Positions 48,146-60,659 of a DNA stretch of 64,000 nt are shown here, in pieces. A model generated the notes under the pieces. That model saw only the letters and a list, made by a program, of their open reading frames with translations. It made no database searches and was not told the origin of the DNA. Origin of the DNA: Oasisia sp. SBJ-2009 (taxonomy: Eukaryota; Annelida; Polychaeta; Sabellida; Siboglinidae); NCBI GenBank assembly GCA_964017155.1, contig OZ024862.1:45184462-45248461 (forward strand), written 5' to 3'. The position numbers were made by a program, and so were the translations under genes. The stretch's first letter is position 1; each line of letters begins with the position of its first letter.

Positions 48146-49762
48146 TCACGCTAGCCGGCTCACCTGAAATCCTGTGTACAGGCCGTTCGCGCTGGGGAAT
48201 CTGTCACGGATTCGGCAGACGACACAGCTTGGAATAACTCGCCGGACATTTGCGCCAAGCCGGCCATGCCGCCACAGCACAAAATGACGGTACGCAGCAT
48301 GACGAAGGGCTGCAGTGTCATGTCCGGGATCCTGCGCAAAGATCTCTGCCCAGTACGCCATATTTATTTGAAGCACAAGGGGCTCCAGGCATACCAGTTC
48401 AATCTCCTGCAAAGATAAAAATGTTATGAGTAATTGGCCATTATAATGTTGTACGGTAAATGTGGAGTATTCATTGTGGTAATTAGCCTTGATTAGCCAG
48501 ACTCAGTACTTTTTAGCCCCTCAACTCCACCTGGTAGATTTATGCTCTGCAGATCTTACCCCAGTATAGGATAGAGACGCTGATTCCTGCTTGCACATTT
48601 TATGCGAGCAGTGAATAGTACACAGGGGATTGTGTCACAGGTACATAAGGGGGTATACAGTAGTATTGTACAGTGTGGTGGAAATTACCTATTTTTATCA
48701 TATGAGGTCTCTGTCATTAAATTACATTTCATTTGTAATTATTTTAGCTACACTCAACAATATACATAAGTAGCAAACTGAATAGAACATTTATTTTTCT
48801 AACAACATATCTCAGTTTTTTGACATTTCAATGTGCTGCCTGAATGTAAAGGTTGAATAATCATGATAAATGTAAAGCCAACATGTTTAAGGTGGTGTTA
48901 TGCTAGTAGTTATATGTAATAGAATGTCGTTTTTAGGAAGTATTGGAAGAATGTTCCACCTGTGATTAATGAAAGATAAGACACATTTCAGGGTTCATTA
49001 CTAAATTATTTATGGATATTTGTTCCTTTAGAAACAAAAGCATTCTAATTACACAAGTGTAATGTGCTTAACTAGTGTTTCTTTGTTACAATTCAGTGTT
49101 AAGTACTCATGGGTCTTTGCGAAATGCAGTGCTGTAACCCACAGCATAGCCTTTCGATGTCTGTCGGCATGTCTCGGCATCTGCTGCAGACACACCACTG
49201 GGGGTGGTTACTGGTGGCTGGTGTTGGTGGTGGGGGGTTGGGGTCCCCAGCTTGCATTGCATCCAGGGCATCAAATACGATGCCTGGATGGTCTGTTATG
49301 ATTGAATGCACCAAACGGCGCATCGCTGTAATGTCCAATTGCTGAACCATTTCCTGTGTAAATGAATGCAAAAATATGTATGTACTACATGGAAGAATCA
49401 CCATTGTACTAATGATTTACACACACGCAATGGAAAAACTATAACAAAAATTGCTTCAATGAATATTTATGGATGTGATGTTTATGTGAAATTGTTTTAA
49501 TAAAATTAAAAGTATAAATGTCCTATATAAGTACCTATGCTTATTAATATATATATATATATATATGTGCTTATTAAAATTGTAAAATCTATTACGGTTA
49601 ATTGTTGTATGTGATATTTAATATTACCTCAGTTGAACGAATACGTGCGTCCTGTAATTGTTGTATTCGTTCAGCATCTATTGTGCTGAATCTCCCTCTA
49701 ACTCCTCTCCCTCCTCTCCCTCCTCTCCCTCCTCTCGTCCTAACTCGGTTGCGGGGTGGCAT
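48146..49762 (-). CDS. P2X7-receptor C-terminal-like small protein
   Basis: Three exons on the minus strand: 49762-49628 (ATG; Arg/Gly-rich, GRGGRGGRG), 49353 to about 49123, and 48406-48146 (TGA). The middle exon has WCVCSRCRDMPTDIERLCC, the Cys-rich zinc-binding start of the P2X7 cytoplasmic ballast domain. The last exon has AAYRHFVLWRHGRLG, RRVIPSCVVCRIRDRFP and YTGF, its conserved end. No channel or membrane segments are encoded, so this is not a P2X receptor but a stand-alone domain protein, as found in many invertebrates. Exons 1 and 2 join in phase. The donor of exon 2 is unclear: CCCATG is followed by AGTACT, not GT, so the site may be mutated. The stop overlaps the end of the convergent transposase-like gene by 9 bp. 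Confidence 0.72.
48505..48600 (-). repeat. Fragment related to the 595-bp MITE
   Basis: TAGCCCCTCAACT and CTTACCCCAG, then TAGAGACGCTGATT, match the complement of 33525-33630 inside the MITE at 33065-33659. This is a second, diverged and partial copy of that family. Confidence 0.55.
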
Positions 49763-49769
49763 CTGTTTA

Positions 49770-52700
49770 CATAAAAAGGCATGGATGAACTTAATAACAT
49801 GTTCACTAAACAATAATTTAGTACTGCATATTCCACAAATACTTTCTCAGTTGTTATGACAACTCACACATTTGGATTATTACACATGAACATCTAAACT
49901 TTGTCATTTGAAAGTGTTCACTGGAAGCCAATTTAAACATTACATATAGGCATGCTGGTAGTTGTATAACACTACTTGAAATGTTTGCATAATTAAAATA
50001 CAAAGCTACATAATTGCATTAATACAAAATATCGTAACTAAAATGTTCAACATTTTAACACGCGCACACTTGATATGTGATTACATATTCACTACTACCG
50101 ACGCAGTGGTAATTACACAGGCCGCCAGTACAAGTGATGACCCAATGTTAATGAACAGGGCGATCTTTCATTTTCTTATCTAACAACATACAGCCGCCAA
50201 ACGTCTCCTCACATATGTTGTATACAACAACACACATAGGGTTACAAAATTAAACCATATTATTGAGAAAAAAAGAAAAAAAATCGCGCAAAACTCCGTG
50301 GCAACTCGACATCATCGCCGCCGACGGCAGGACGAAGTGAAGTGTAGCTCGTACTGTGATCACCGTAATATCGGTATTGTTACGACGGGCGACGATTGCC
50401 AGCAGTGTACGGGTAATATCTGGGGCTAAGGTGTATCAAACATGTGTTTGGCGGCTGTAACACTAAGATTTAGGGGCCGTTTTCATGCTTAGCTTAGCCC
50501 TACGTCAGAAAGTAAATGATCGCCATGACTGGCACATAACTCGCAATTATTATTAATATTGACTAATTCATGATGAATTAATATTCCATTATCCATCGTA
50601 CATCTTTATATTATCAATCGTGACTATAATACGTAGTTATTACGTACCTTCCACTCGACCTATCTCCGAAGCACGTGCTCGCTCTTCCCGGTTGTTGATG
50701 TTTGCGTAAGCTTGCCTGGATGTTTTGGTCTCGTATAAACCACGTGACAAAAAAAGCATAGGACGACGGCAGATGCTGGTTGTTTCGACAGTTATACCCG
50801 GTGTAACGGCGATTCTTTTTTCATGATAAAAAAATGACAAATACGCATTCTAAAAATTTTCTGACTATGCATACTAGTTAAACTATTAACACTTTACACA
50901 TTTGGTGACAAAAGAACCAGTTTGGCGATTAGCAAACGAGTGGAGGAAGTACCTTTAATCTCACAGTTGTATTTCAGTGTCTGCATAATACACGAATGTG
51001 ACCTAAGAAAAGTTTAAATGTAGTAAGAAATGTGAATGTAATAAAATAAATCTATGTGTAGATAGAAGTATTTAATTTGAAATAAAAAAAATTAAAATCC
51101 ATTGAATTTGTTTAGGTCAACAGATCGCCAGCGAGCTGTACCTAGCGGTGCGTTGGTTGCTAGAACCAGCTCGAGTTTCTAGGTACAAGTAAACAATTTT
51201 TTTTGACATAGACAGTGGTGGAATAATTGTCTTCAAGATAATGACATAAAAAGAAATGCCAGCTACGACCGTATCAGGCGTATGACGTGTTTGTTAGCGT
51301 CGTCATATGCTAATTACTTAAATTAGGGTGACTCGCTAATTAGTCAACAACTGTTGAACAGTCAAGAATCACAGTCATATTACAGGCATTATTTATAATG
51401 AATTAACAGAAACAGCAAAATACAAATTTATGTTATTATTTAAATTAGACTGTTAACTGCATTCAATAAAACACTAGTGTATATAATTTTTTTTACCCCA
51501 TAAATCAACTGATTAAAATCACTAAAGAATTTTTTTTTTATTAATTGCTGATTTATAAAGGTAAGATCTTAAATAGCGTAGTAACCAATCCTCAGGATTG
51601 CTGAAAGCGCTTTACACTTTATTTCCCTGACAGACCTGTTCAATCATATACCATCTCAACTTCTCTGGGAAGCATCCAGCAATATGCTACAATTAATTCG
51701 CAAAAGCTACTCATACACATATCCACCACTGTCTATAGACATGCAGGTACTAATTTATACAGCTGAGTGAACTGGAAAAATGTAGAGTGAAAAAAAATCC
51801 CCAAGGTTTTAACATCACAGCAAAGAATTGCAGACATAGCTGTTGACTTATGAATACTGTCTGTTGATCACTAGTTTGCGTACAATTTAATCTTGGCCAT
51901 TACATGAGGACACTGTTTTTGACATTATGCAAGCTGAGGATGTACTGTTTATATCATCAAAGCAAGAGACCAGAACGACAAGTAGAAAACTGTGAGCAGC
52001 AGCCATGCAGGTTAGTAAAATATTATTGTCATTATGATTATGGTATCATTGTATTTGTTTCTGGTAACATATGTACATGTGTGCATCACACAACTTTCTA
52101 TAAAATAATTAGTATAACAACAATAAAACATGCTACAGAATCAATCACACTTAACATAGTGTCACTATTAAGTATGTTAATGTGTCTATCCAATGACACT
52201 ACCCATCATAACCCAAGTCAGTTGGCAATATTTCCTGGGAACACATTTAATATTTTAATTCATAAAATATCCGTAGAATATTTTATAATTTCATGTATGC
52301 ACATTCTGTTATTGCTGTAGAATGCATGACTGTGGTCAAAATACACAAAACACATGGAACTTATTTCAATTTTTTTTAAGCAACTGTTTTGACATACATA
52401 ATAAGTCACTTCCCTCCAGGGGTAGTATCCGATATTTAAACACTGACAGATTATTACATTTCTAAATAATCTAATACAACAGTTTTGTTTATCGCCCAAA
52501 ACATTATGCACCCAAATGTGGATCTCACCTTTAAGAATCTGCAGTTTTGCTTTCCAAGTGATAAACAAGCACACATTTTTTAGTTGGGGATCTGAATAGT
52601 CTCCTGACAGCAGGTAGTAATATCACTGATCCCATGATTAACATTAATAGTTACATGGGTGAAAAAACATTTGGAACCTTACATTAGCCCATAGCCTCCA

Positions 52701-54300
52701 TTGTTACTGGAAAGGGTTGCAAACATCATGATCAAAGTACAACAGAGGACTGCTGTTACTAATTGCCATTAATAGCCTAGTGCAAATTAGGCAATAAGAT
52801 CACAAACTTAGCAGTGTCCTGTGTTTCCCAGCAAGAGTGAAAAGACTACCCATACCCAATACAAACATCACTGCCTGGACAAAGCCCCACTATCTCTCTA
52901 GTGCACTTGCATTTCTTACCAGTTCACAGTCATGTGCTAGAGCATGATGAAAAGACAAACCAGTGCAACAGAGGTCAGCTATAAATTGAGTGTTTAAATA
53001 AAACTTCAAAATGTTTGGGGTTCATGGCTGTTGTAGAATGATTATCGACTAACATGACTAGTATATTGAATCTGAAATGAATAGTATTATTGCGTATAAC
53101 AAAATAAGACTAAAATAAGAATATAAAGTACGAAAATTATATTTTGATAAGGCATGTACTTTGCTTTCAATAGTACCGCAGACATCAGCATTGTTCAGTT
53201 AGTTGCAGTTTGTGCAGTTAGTGTTTGATAACTGTAAGGTGTCCATAATCACTTCCCAAAATTATTTATTAGGAAAATGGCTAAGAAGTCTATTTAGAAA
53301 ACCTTATACATTGCAATAAAAAAAACTTACATATCTCGAAAAAGACTCGGTTGGACAAAACCCCACCCACAAATGAAACTTACGTATAAAACCCAATGTA
53401 AACAAATTTATTTTTAAATTGACATTTGTACTTTTTGAAAATACAAGTATGACTTTGACTATGGCCAAGTAGTTGTCTCTGATTGGACCAAGGAGGACAC
53501 TGATTGCACGTAACTAACTTAAACATTTTATTTTCTTATATGTGCAAGTAGGCTTGTATAATTGGTTAACATGTAATTTATGTGTTGCTTATGTAGGAGT
53601 GGGTTTGCTTGTTTGTAATGATGTCTGAATGACTCGGGATACACACATATTAAAGTATGCCAGGAAGGTTAGTCATATAATATAATGGAATCTACACAGA
53701 ATGCACCATTGAAAAGGTAATGTTCTATTTATTGCATGAATGTTCCCTGATTGAAACACAACACCCTGCTCAGCCCACTGTCTACTAGTCTCATTGAGAC
53801 AAGAGCTGACCAATGAACTTGGCTAGCAGTAGCAGACAAGCCAGAAAGCAGATACCTAATACATCAAACTGATCTAGGGGTCATTTCAAGGGACCTTCTC
53901 AAAAACCAAATCACCAGCATTACTTTGTGTTTTGAGGCCCATAGAATGATGTAATAAAATACAGATTTTTTGTGTATATCAGCACCACCACATGCAACAA
54001 CCATGCAAAAGTAGGTTTGTTTAACAATTGTGGAAAAATAGTCTGGAGGACCATATGGGGCCTGCGAAATAATTCAATCAAATTTAGATTTCTCATGCAT
54101 AGTTACAATATCCACAGATCTATGCATCTACACAAAATTAGATCCTGAACACTTTCCAAAATGCTAATTATAATTTGATTTAATCAGTTTTAATTTTTAT
54201 GATGTATAGGTACTGCAATGAGAAAACAAAAGATGTCAAAACATTGTTATTTATATGTATATCACAGAAGATACATACCCTCATACATATGTATCATTCT
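49770..54300. other. Gene-poor stretch of about 4.5 kb
   Basis: Bases 50280-50470 and 50640-50830 are CpG-rich; the second ends in a consensus donor on the minus strand (GAAG|GTACGT at 50647) and may be a 5' UTR exon of the P2X7-C-terminal-like gene. The remainder is AT-rich. An open frame at 51904-52320 has amino-acid composition like random AT-rich sequence and no motif. A single foldback-1 unit (GGACAAAACCCC) occurs near 53353. Confidence 0.4.
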
Positions 54301-54305
54301 TTCAG

Positions 54306-54729
54306 ATGAAGGATTCACAAATACCGAACACAACTTTCAAAGGATCCAGTGCACCAGATGATATTGTCCCTCATGGCAGTACGGGTGTCACATTGCAACG
54401 CCATTAACTCGTAGCGTCAAACTCAAACAGAGCCAGTGATCATGTCGCCAATGCGATACTTTATCGATGCAGCAATTATTACAGATAATATTGTTGTTCC
54501 ATTGAATATTCATCATGACCATGGGTATGCGAAGTTGTCGTCGCAGTCCTGCATGCCTTCTTCGACTGACCATGGCAGTCCTGTCAATGTGGATGACACC
54601 TTGGATGTCCCAGTCTCACTGTCGCCATCTTCAGATCATTCTGTCTGGAACAGACAGACGGAAAACACTGAAAAGAGTGATGCAGAATATGTGTTAGCGG
54701 ATGACAGCAATATCACTGATGATGACTGA
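54306..54729 (+). pseudogene. Possible THAP-protein C-terminal segment
   Basis: An acceptor (TTCTTTCAG) precedes a frame starting MKDSQIPNTTF that stops at 54405-54407. A second frame (54436-54729) contains HHDHGY, matching the D/E-H-x-Y host-cell-factor-binding motif seen after THAP domains, and a Ser/Asp/Glu-rich acidic end. The frames are offset, so a frameshift or intron separates them. Similarity to THAP proteins rests mainly on the short DHGY motif and composition, so this is tentative. Confidence 0.3.
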
Positions 54730-55737
54730 AGCAGTTCTGTCACTAATGAGAAACAGAGAAATTGTTGTTGTTTACAAGAACAAATTAATTTCTCTTTTCT
54801 GCACCTGCAAAACACCCTGGCTGTTATAACATGCCTGCTGCCTGCATGGAAGCATCCCATTGAACATGTGCAGTGATGATATGCAGCTATCCGATACATT
54901 CTGACATTTGATTTATAGTAAACAATCATTATTTTATAATTACACCATGTATTAGTAATTGGCAAAACTGTGTAATTTATCAATATCACATCACAAAGTC
55001 AGCGCATTGGTTGATTTGTTTGTGAAATACTTTAATAAAATTATCACAGTATTTTACAAACAAATGATTTGTATGTAAAATTGTTACAGCATTTTGCAAA
55101 CACATGAATTTATTATTCATTGTCATGATGTGGTCTTGATAACATACACACACACGCACATATCCAATACATAGTACACAATACATTAAAACTCCACTTA
55201 AATATTCCCATGTGAATTGCACAATGTCCTTATTACACATCTATTTATTATTCAGACTATTATAAATTGCATGGCAGCATGCATATGTAAATAACATTAT
55301 TTACATAAATTAAACAAATTGTATTAGCATTTTAAATTGTAAATTAATTAATTATATTAAAAGGATGCACACATCATGTAACATCTTGTCAGAAATAAAA
55401 AGTAAGTTTGTAATAGATTTACGTTACGAATTCGAAGATAGAATGACTTTATTATTTAAATTATACATATGTCATTGACATTGTGTGGCCATACAAGTAT
55501 AATTGTTTTGTTTAGGTTTGAAGTGCTAAATTACTTTTCGATACCTGTTGAACTACGTATTACTTACCTACTACCTCGAGGGTAGCTATTGGTCGAACGA
55601 ACGAGTCTGCACGCAAATCGCACTTAGACAACAGACCGATACTCCCAACATTGTCACTGACAGCTGTCGTGCCACTCGATCGTTGTCAGTCATGGTTCAT
55701 GCAGGCATCTGTCAGCACGGTCTGGCTCGGTCGTCAG

Positions 55738-55884
55738 CTATCTCCACATCACATGGCGATCTTCTCTCGCCATCTCGCACCTCGGCTCGCACGCTGGGTG
55801 AAGCAAAAATGGCTTTACGTGTGTCACTTGTGCAACAGATGCTTCTCTCACTTGTGCTACAAACGATTCCTCTGTCGGATCCAT
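55738..55884 (-). CDS. Candidate first exon of an unknown gene
   Basis: A 48-codon frame beginning MDPTEESFVAQVREASVAQ on the minus strand in a CpG-rich stretch of about 450 bp, with a possible donor AT|GTGATG near its end. The composition is coding-like. A further CpG-rich segment just downstream ends with a consensus donor (TAG|GTAAGT at 55567). I recognise no family. Equally it could be a chance ORF in promoter DNA. Confidence 0.25.
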   Translation of the reverse strand: MDPTEESFVAQVREASVAQVTHVKPFLLHPACEPRCEMAREDRHVMWR

Positions 55885-56688
55885 TTTCTATTGTGATTTA
55901 TCCAAAACCACTCACAATTAGCGCCTCTTCTAAGGCTAAGTCTAACGCAAAACACTTCCGATATCTTTGTAAACAAAAGAAGAAATAGTCCCGATAGACC
56001 TTCCGGTCGTAAGCCCCGCCCCTAGAAGGCTGTCAAAACAGAGAGCGTAAAAATGAAAATGTTTCATTGGTTCAAAATCGTCGGTATTTAATTTCACCTT
56101 TTTATTTCGAATGCAAATAAATATTATTTGTGGATACATAGGACACCTATCGTGTACAATAAGGCACCATATTTTAGTTGTTGCGTAGAAATGTCTAATT
56201 ATGAAGAAAACCGGAAAAAAACAAAATTTTACATGGGCTAGATAGGAGGTAATCAAACCACTCGGCTTGGAATAAAGATGGCGATACGCAGTGTTCTATG
56301 ACGACGATTTAGGCATTGAATTTTTTTTTCTCCAGTTTGTCTGATAAGTGAATGTGCTTCTGCCACCATTAATGTATACTTATATAGTGTACATTTAGGT
56401 ATATGGAAGGTTACAGCTGTGTTTCACTTCCCCTTTAAGTGTACATTAAAACGATGAATAAATAAATATAATAAATAGATAAATAAATTATGTGTACATT
56501 GAATTTCACGGGCATGCAGTGTAAATTATTCAACATTGTGAGATAAAATAATAAGTTAATAAAATATTAGAATAAATAGATCAATAAAATTATTAGTACA
56601 TTAAATAAAAAACACTACAAAAATAGTAAAAAAATAGACTGGATATGTTGTGAATCATAAATGGATATGTGTAATAGTAGATTCCTAA

Positions 56689-57159
56689 ATGTGTAGTTTT
56701 GTAGATCGAAGAAATGGGTTCAAAATACGAGGAGGAAAGATATCGTGGGCAAGTCGACCGAATACTTATCAAAGAACTGCGTGCTGTGCACTGAACATTT
56801 TGGCCACAGATCCCATCTCAGCAGCCCAATCAGAGATCTCAGCACCTGGTCTTTCCTTACAGGAAATCAATATTGTGACATATATTGGTGGATATATAGT
56901 CCGTAGGATCCGTGACGTGTGTGAGGAGTGCCGACCGAAAGTGAGCTCGTCCATTTGCCTCGAGGATCCTAAACACGCCTTCCTATCTATCAAGAACTAC
57001 TCCGGGACAAAGGAAGGCCTGCTAGCACCTAGTACGTCATTGGTTCAGCTGCTCATCCTCCATCTAATGATCAACATTCGCCTTCATCATACGATCAAAA
57101 GGAACAATCTAATGCTGAGAGATGAAACAACCCGCAAAAATCGAAAGACTCAAATTTAG
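56689..57159 (+). pseudogene. P-element/THAP9-like transposase, C-terminal fragment
   Basis: An open frame of 156 codons. Its middle reads VTYIGGYIVRRIRDVCEEC, followed by FLSIKNYSG, GLLAPS and a Leu-rich segment. This pattern (a GYxxRK/R helix, C-x2-C, then an ...PS..LV.LL stretch) is the end of P-element-type transposases and THAP9-like proteins. The upstream catalytic region is absent; the sequence before 56689 is AT-rich and non-coding. It lies just outside the TTAA junction at 56435-56438, so it may be a separate element. Confidence 0.5.
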
Positions 57160-59740
57160 CCATTTGTAATTAGTGTTTGTGCTGCCATTGATTTATTTGT
57201 TTTGCCTTGAGATTAAGGATTGAAAAGTTTTGGAAAAATGTGTTGCTTCCCTCTGTTTTCAATTACACATGATTACACATCCAAGATATAACAATATTTT
57301 ATTGAGTGTGAATCTCTCAACTGAAACATGACACGGTATGAAACTTCATGATTTTAGTCAAAAAAGTTTACTGAACTTTAAAAAATCCAATGGAATAATA
57401 CAAAACATAACCCAATGGAAAAATAGGAAAGAAATTGCTATGATATATTTTCACTTTTTAATGATCATAATAAAGATGTATCATATTTTCAAACAACTTT
57501 GTACAGGACCCTCAAAACTTCTAGCACCAACAAAATTTAGAGAAAAGTTACATTACTGAAGAAATTGACACAAACTGCATATGATGATTGATTCGTATCT
57601 TTCCGTCAATTTATGGACGCTGTTTTTTTTTTCCTGAAACATGTCATTACCGAGCACACCATACCATATGAGGTTTATTTGTTGATATTTTTTGTTTGCC
57701 CAAGCTGCACCAGAACACGTGTTCCACATTTATATGGTGTAAAGAAAATATATTCATGACGATGGCTCAAAGTAGACAGGATTTATGTAGCACAATGGGG
57801 CCACTCGTAGTTAGGTTTTATGTCAATTTCCCCTAAATAATAGCACAAAAACAGGATGTGCTCTATTCTTATTATTTAAAACCTTTACCTTATACGATCG
57901 ATAAATACATGGTTGGCAGATACATATTATTATGATATTTAACTGCCTCCGAATATTGACACGTGCGTTTGTTTACATTTCTTACTTCGACGCCGCTAGA
58001 TGGCGCGCGGATTCGGAAATAACGCAAAAGAGCACGAGTCCCGATTCTATACTTTGTTTCTTTATGGTTCTATCTCACGGCACAGCCACCTACCGAGTGC
58101 CCGGCAATGCGTGCTGCCATCTATCGAATCAATTAAGGATTATAAACATTTGTTTTTTTTGCTTGAATTCTCTTAATTAATTTGCCGCAAAGCTATGCGA
58201 CTCAAACCTTTAGTAAAATCTTAATAACTAATCGCTAGTAGACCCGAAAATAATGGCATCTGAGCTCAAACATGACTTCCCGATTATTATAAAACAATGT
58301 TTCCTCGACTGTAGCGAAAAATATCAAGGCATTTATCAAGTTGATAATAAATATATCCCCGTATTATGATGTCGGTAACGAGTGGATGAATATTGAAGCA
58401 AAGCGTTGTAACGAACGAACGACAATGAAATCGTACACAACGTCACTGCTGTCGCTGTCGGTAATAAATCGACGAATCCGTAGTTTGCTTTGAACACACC
58501 AGATGTCAACACCATCATGTAAATGCCTTCCTATTCTGTGGGCCTTTGGTGTGACCTGAGTTTAAGCATATGTTACCTGTTTCACTTTTGCTAATTAGGC
58601 AGCATCATGTTATGGTAGTAGTTGTAGGATACGGACTGGAAAATCATCGTCATTAAGTGGAGCGTCCGAATGTCCGATGTTCATATAGTAATAACACGTT
58701 ACTGGACATAAATAGCATTCTAAAAATATATTATGATCGCCTGATACGTGTAGGGCCGGTCATCGGCTTAAGGCACTAGTGGACTGCAATGTTTCTGGTA
58801 TTAGGCCCATCGTTCACAGAACACTAACACGTCTGTGTCAACGTGTTGTCCTTTCGTGGTTGTACTTTGGACCCGCCACACACCGATGGAAGGCTCCTTT
58901 GAATTGGCCGTCAACTCACACGAACAATTAACTGTCACCAGATGCCACCAATTAACTGTCAGTATACACTCTTAAACACGTGATTCAGGTTTCTTCTTTC
59001 CAGGACTGTTCACACAATAGCAATGTAAATTACTAATAGCAATGTAAATTACAGAGTGGAAACCAACGAAACGGTAGCAGTACTGTTCTACAATATGGTT
59101 GTGAATGTGAAATATAGTGCATGTCTAGATTGCATATATATAGTGCCATATGTATATTCTGTCACACTTCTAGGGTAGATATTCTTAAATATATGGCATA
59201 TAGGTCATAGTTATGGCAATAGTTAGAGAAACGAAACAACACTGAATTAATTTGCTCACTTTTATGGAGCAATATTATACAATAATTCAAAACTGTACAA
59301 ATTACCCAACATTTTGGCTTTTATACATCCAAAATTAACATTGTATAGTTTTTAATCGATCAGCCATATAACCACAGAAAAAGAAACAAATCCTTCTTGA
59401 TGCATCTCCTGAATAATATAAGAACTGTTGGACATGATATTCTTCCAACGATTTGTCTGTAGTAGACTGTACATCTGCGTTTAGTCTTGAGGCCAAACTA
59501 ATACGATGTAGTTATAGGCTGTATGCAATGCAGTTATAAATATGTTTTCATACTTTTTGGGTGCAATGCTGGCTTAAAAGGTTATATGGTTGGAAATCTT
59601 AAATGATGTTAAGAAATTGATGAACAGTTGTTGATAACCTATAATTACTTAGTTGAAGATGCAATAACGATGTAGACCCCTGCGGGGTGTCGCCGTTTGC
59701 AGCCATCTCCGTCGGCATAGTTTACTGGCGCCAAATAAAA
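57160..59740. other. Gene-poor stretch of 2.6 kb
   Basis: No supported gene. Bases 57940-58130 are locally CpG-rich and contain the CTCF-like site. Bases 58930-58975 and 59020-59055 hold short direct repeats (ATTAACTGTCA, AGCAATGTAAATTAC). Confidence 0.4.
57993..58006. promoter_or_regulatory. CTCF-like motif
   Basis: CCGCTAGATGGCGC agrees with the core recognised by CTCF in flies and vertebrates. It could mark a domain boundary between the transposon cluster and the following sequence; occupancy is unknown. Confidence 0.35.
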
Positions 59741-59742
59741 AC

Positions 59743-60420
<678 letters not shown>

Positions 60421-60636
60421 GTGACTCACAGGCGTTATATTGATGTTGTACGATGTCTATCTCAGTCTGAAACCTTTTCGCTGAAAAGGATCTAATCTGT
60501 TCTAAGCCCTTTTTAGCGCCAACAAAGCGAACTATGCTTGTACGGCTCTGCCGCGGGTTATGGGTCATCGTTGTTGCGGTAAATAATCACGCGATATTTA
60601 CATTAGCCAATCACAGATTCGTAATGGCGGTGGGGT

Positions 60637-60657
60637 CCCCCCCCCCCCCCCCCCCCC
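60637..60657. repeat. 21-base C tract
   Basis: An unbroken run of C, just before CAACTCCCGCTGACGTCA. Potential i-motif or G-quadruplex, and an assembly-error hotspot. Confidence 0.95.
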
Positions 60658-60659
60658 AA

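Larger units (their letters stand above)
39812..48154 (+). pseudogene. Multi-exon transposase-like gene with its catalytic middle missing
   Basis: Exons with matching phases: 39812-40008, 44509-44673, 45044-45139, 45684-45876 and 46298-46384; then 46447-46539, 46796-46864, 47483-47578 and 47887-48154. The first five give a basic N-terminus (MGRPRTYATSSAKKRAKQ), an acidic linker, and a Cys-containing region (FIVYEDCLLEL, CQVKGCGRSF, NHIGSAAVLVW). The last four give NVHHYVNFR, HTGELEAFHHH, VARTQLAAIDFQKHKDRP and the basic C-terminus RRKLMAEDPRR. From memory of widespread uncharacterised fish and invertebrate repeat proteins, a region of several hundred residues with a GDGRMDSPG-type motif, probably a DDE core, normally lies between these halves. 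Here only a 63-bp intron with (TA)n remains, and the phases disagree. Intron 1 holds two younger elements. Confidence 0.7.
38736..56434. mobile_element. Candidate 17.7-kb TTAA-bounded element (Kolobok-like, hypothesis)
   Basis: The left end reads TTAA (38732-38735) then AGGGGACTGAAGC. The right end, on the complement, reads TTAA (56435-56438) then AGGGGAAGTGAAAC. Between them lie a transposase-like gene with a missing core, a convergent P2X7-C-terminal-like gene, and later insertions. The terminal repeat is short and imperfect and the distance is large for one element, so two unrelated ends are possible. Confidence 0.35.

Noticed and set aside
48146..49762. Annotating the P2X7-like gene as an ion channel
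   Set aside because: Only the cytoplasmic C-terminal type domain is encoded; no membrane segments are present.
51904..52320. 138-codon plus-strand open frame
   Set aside because: Composition typical of AT-rich noncoding DNA, no motif, no paralogue seen in the window.
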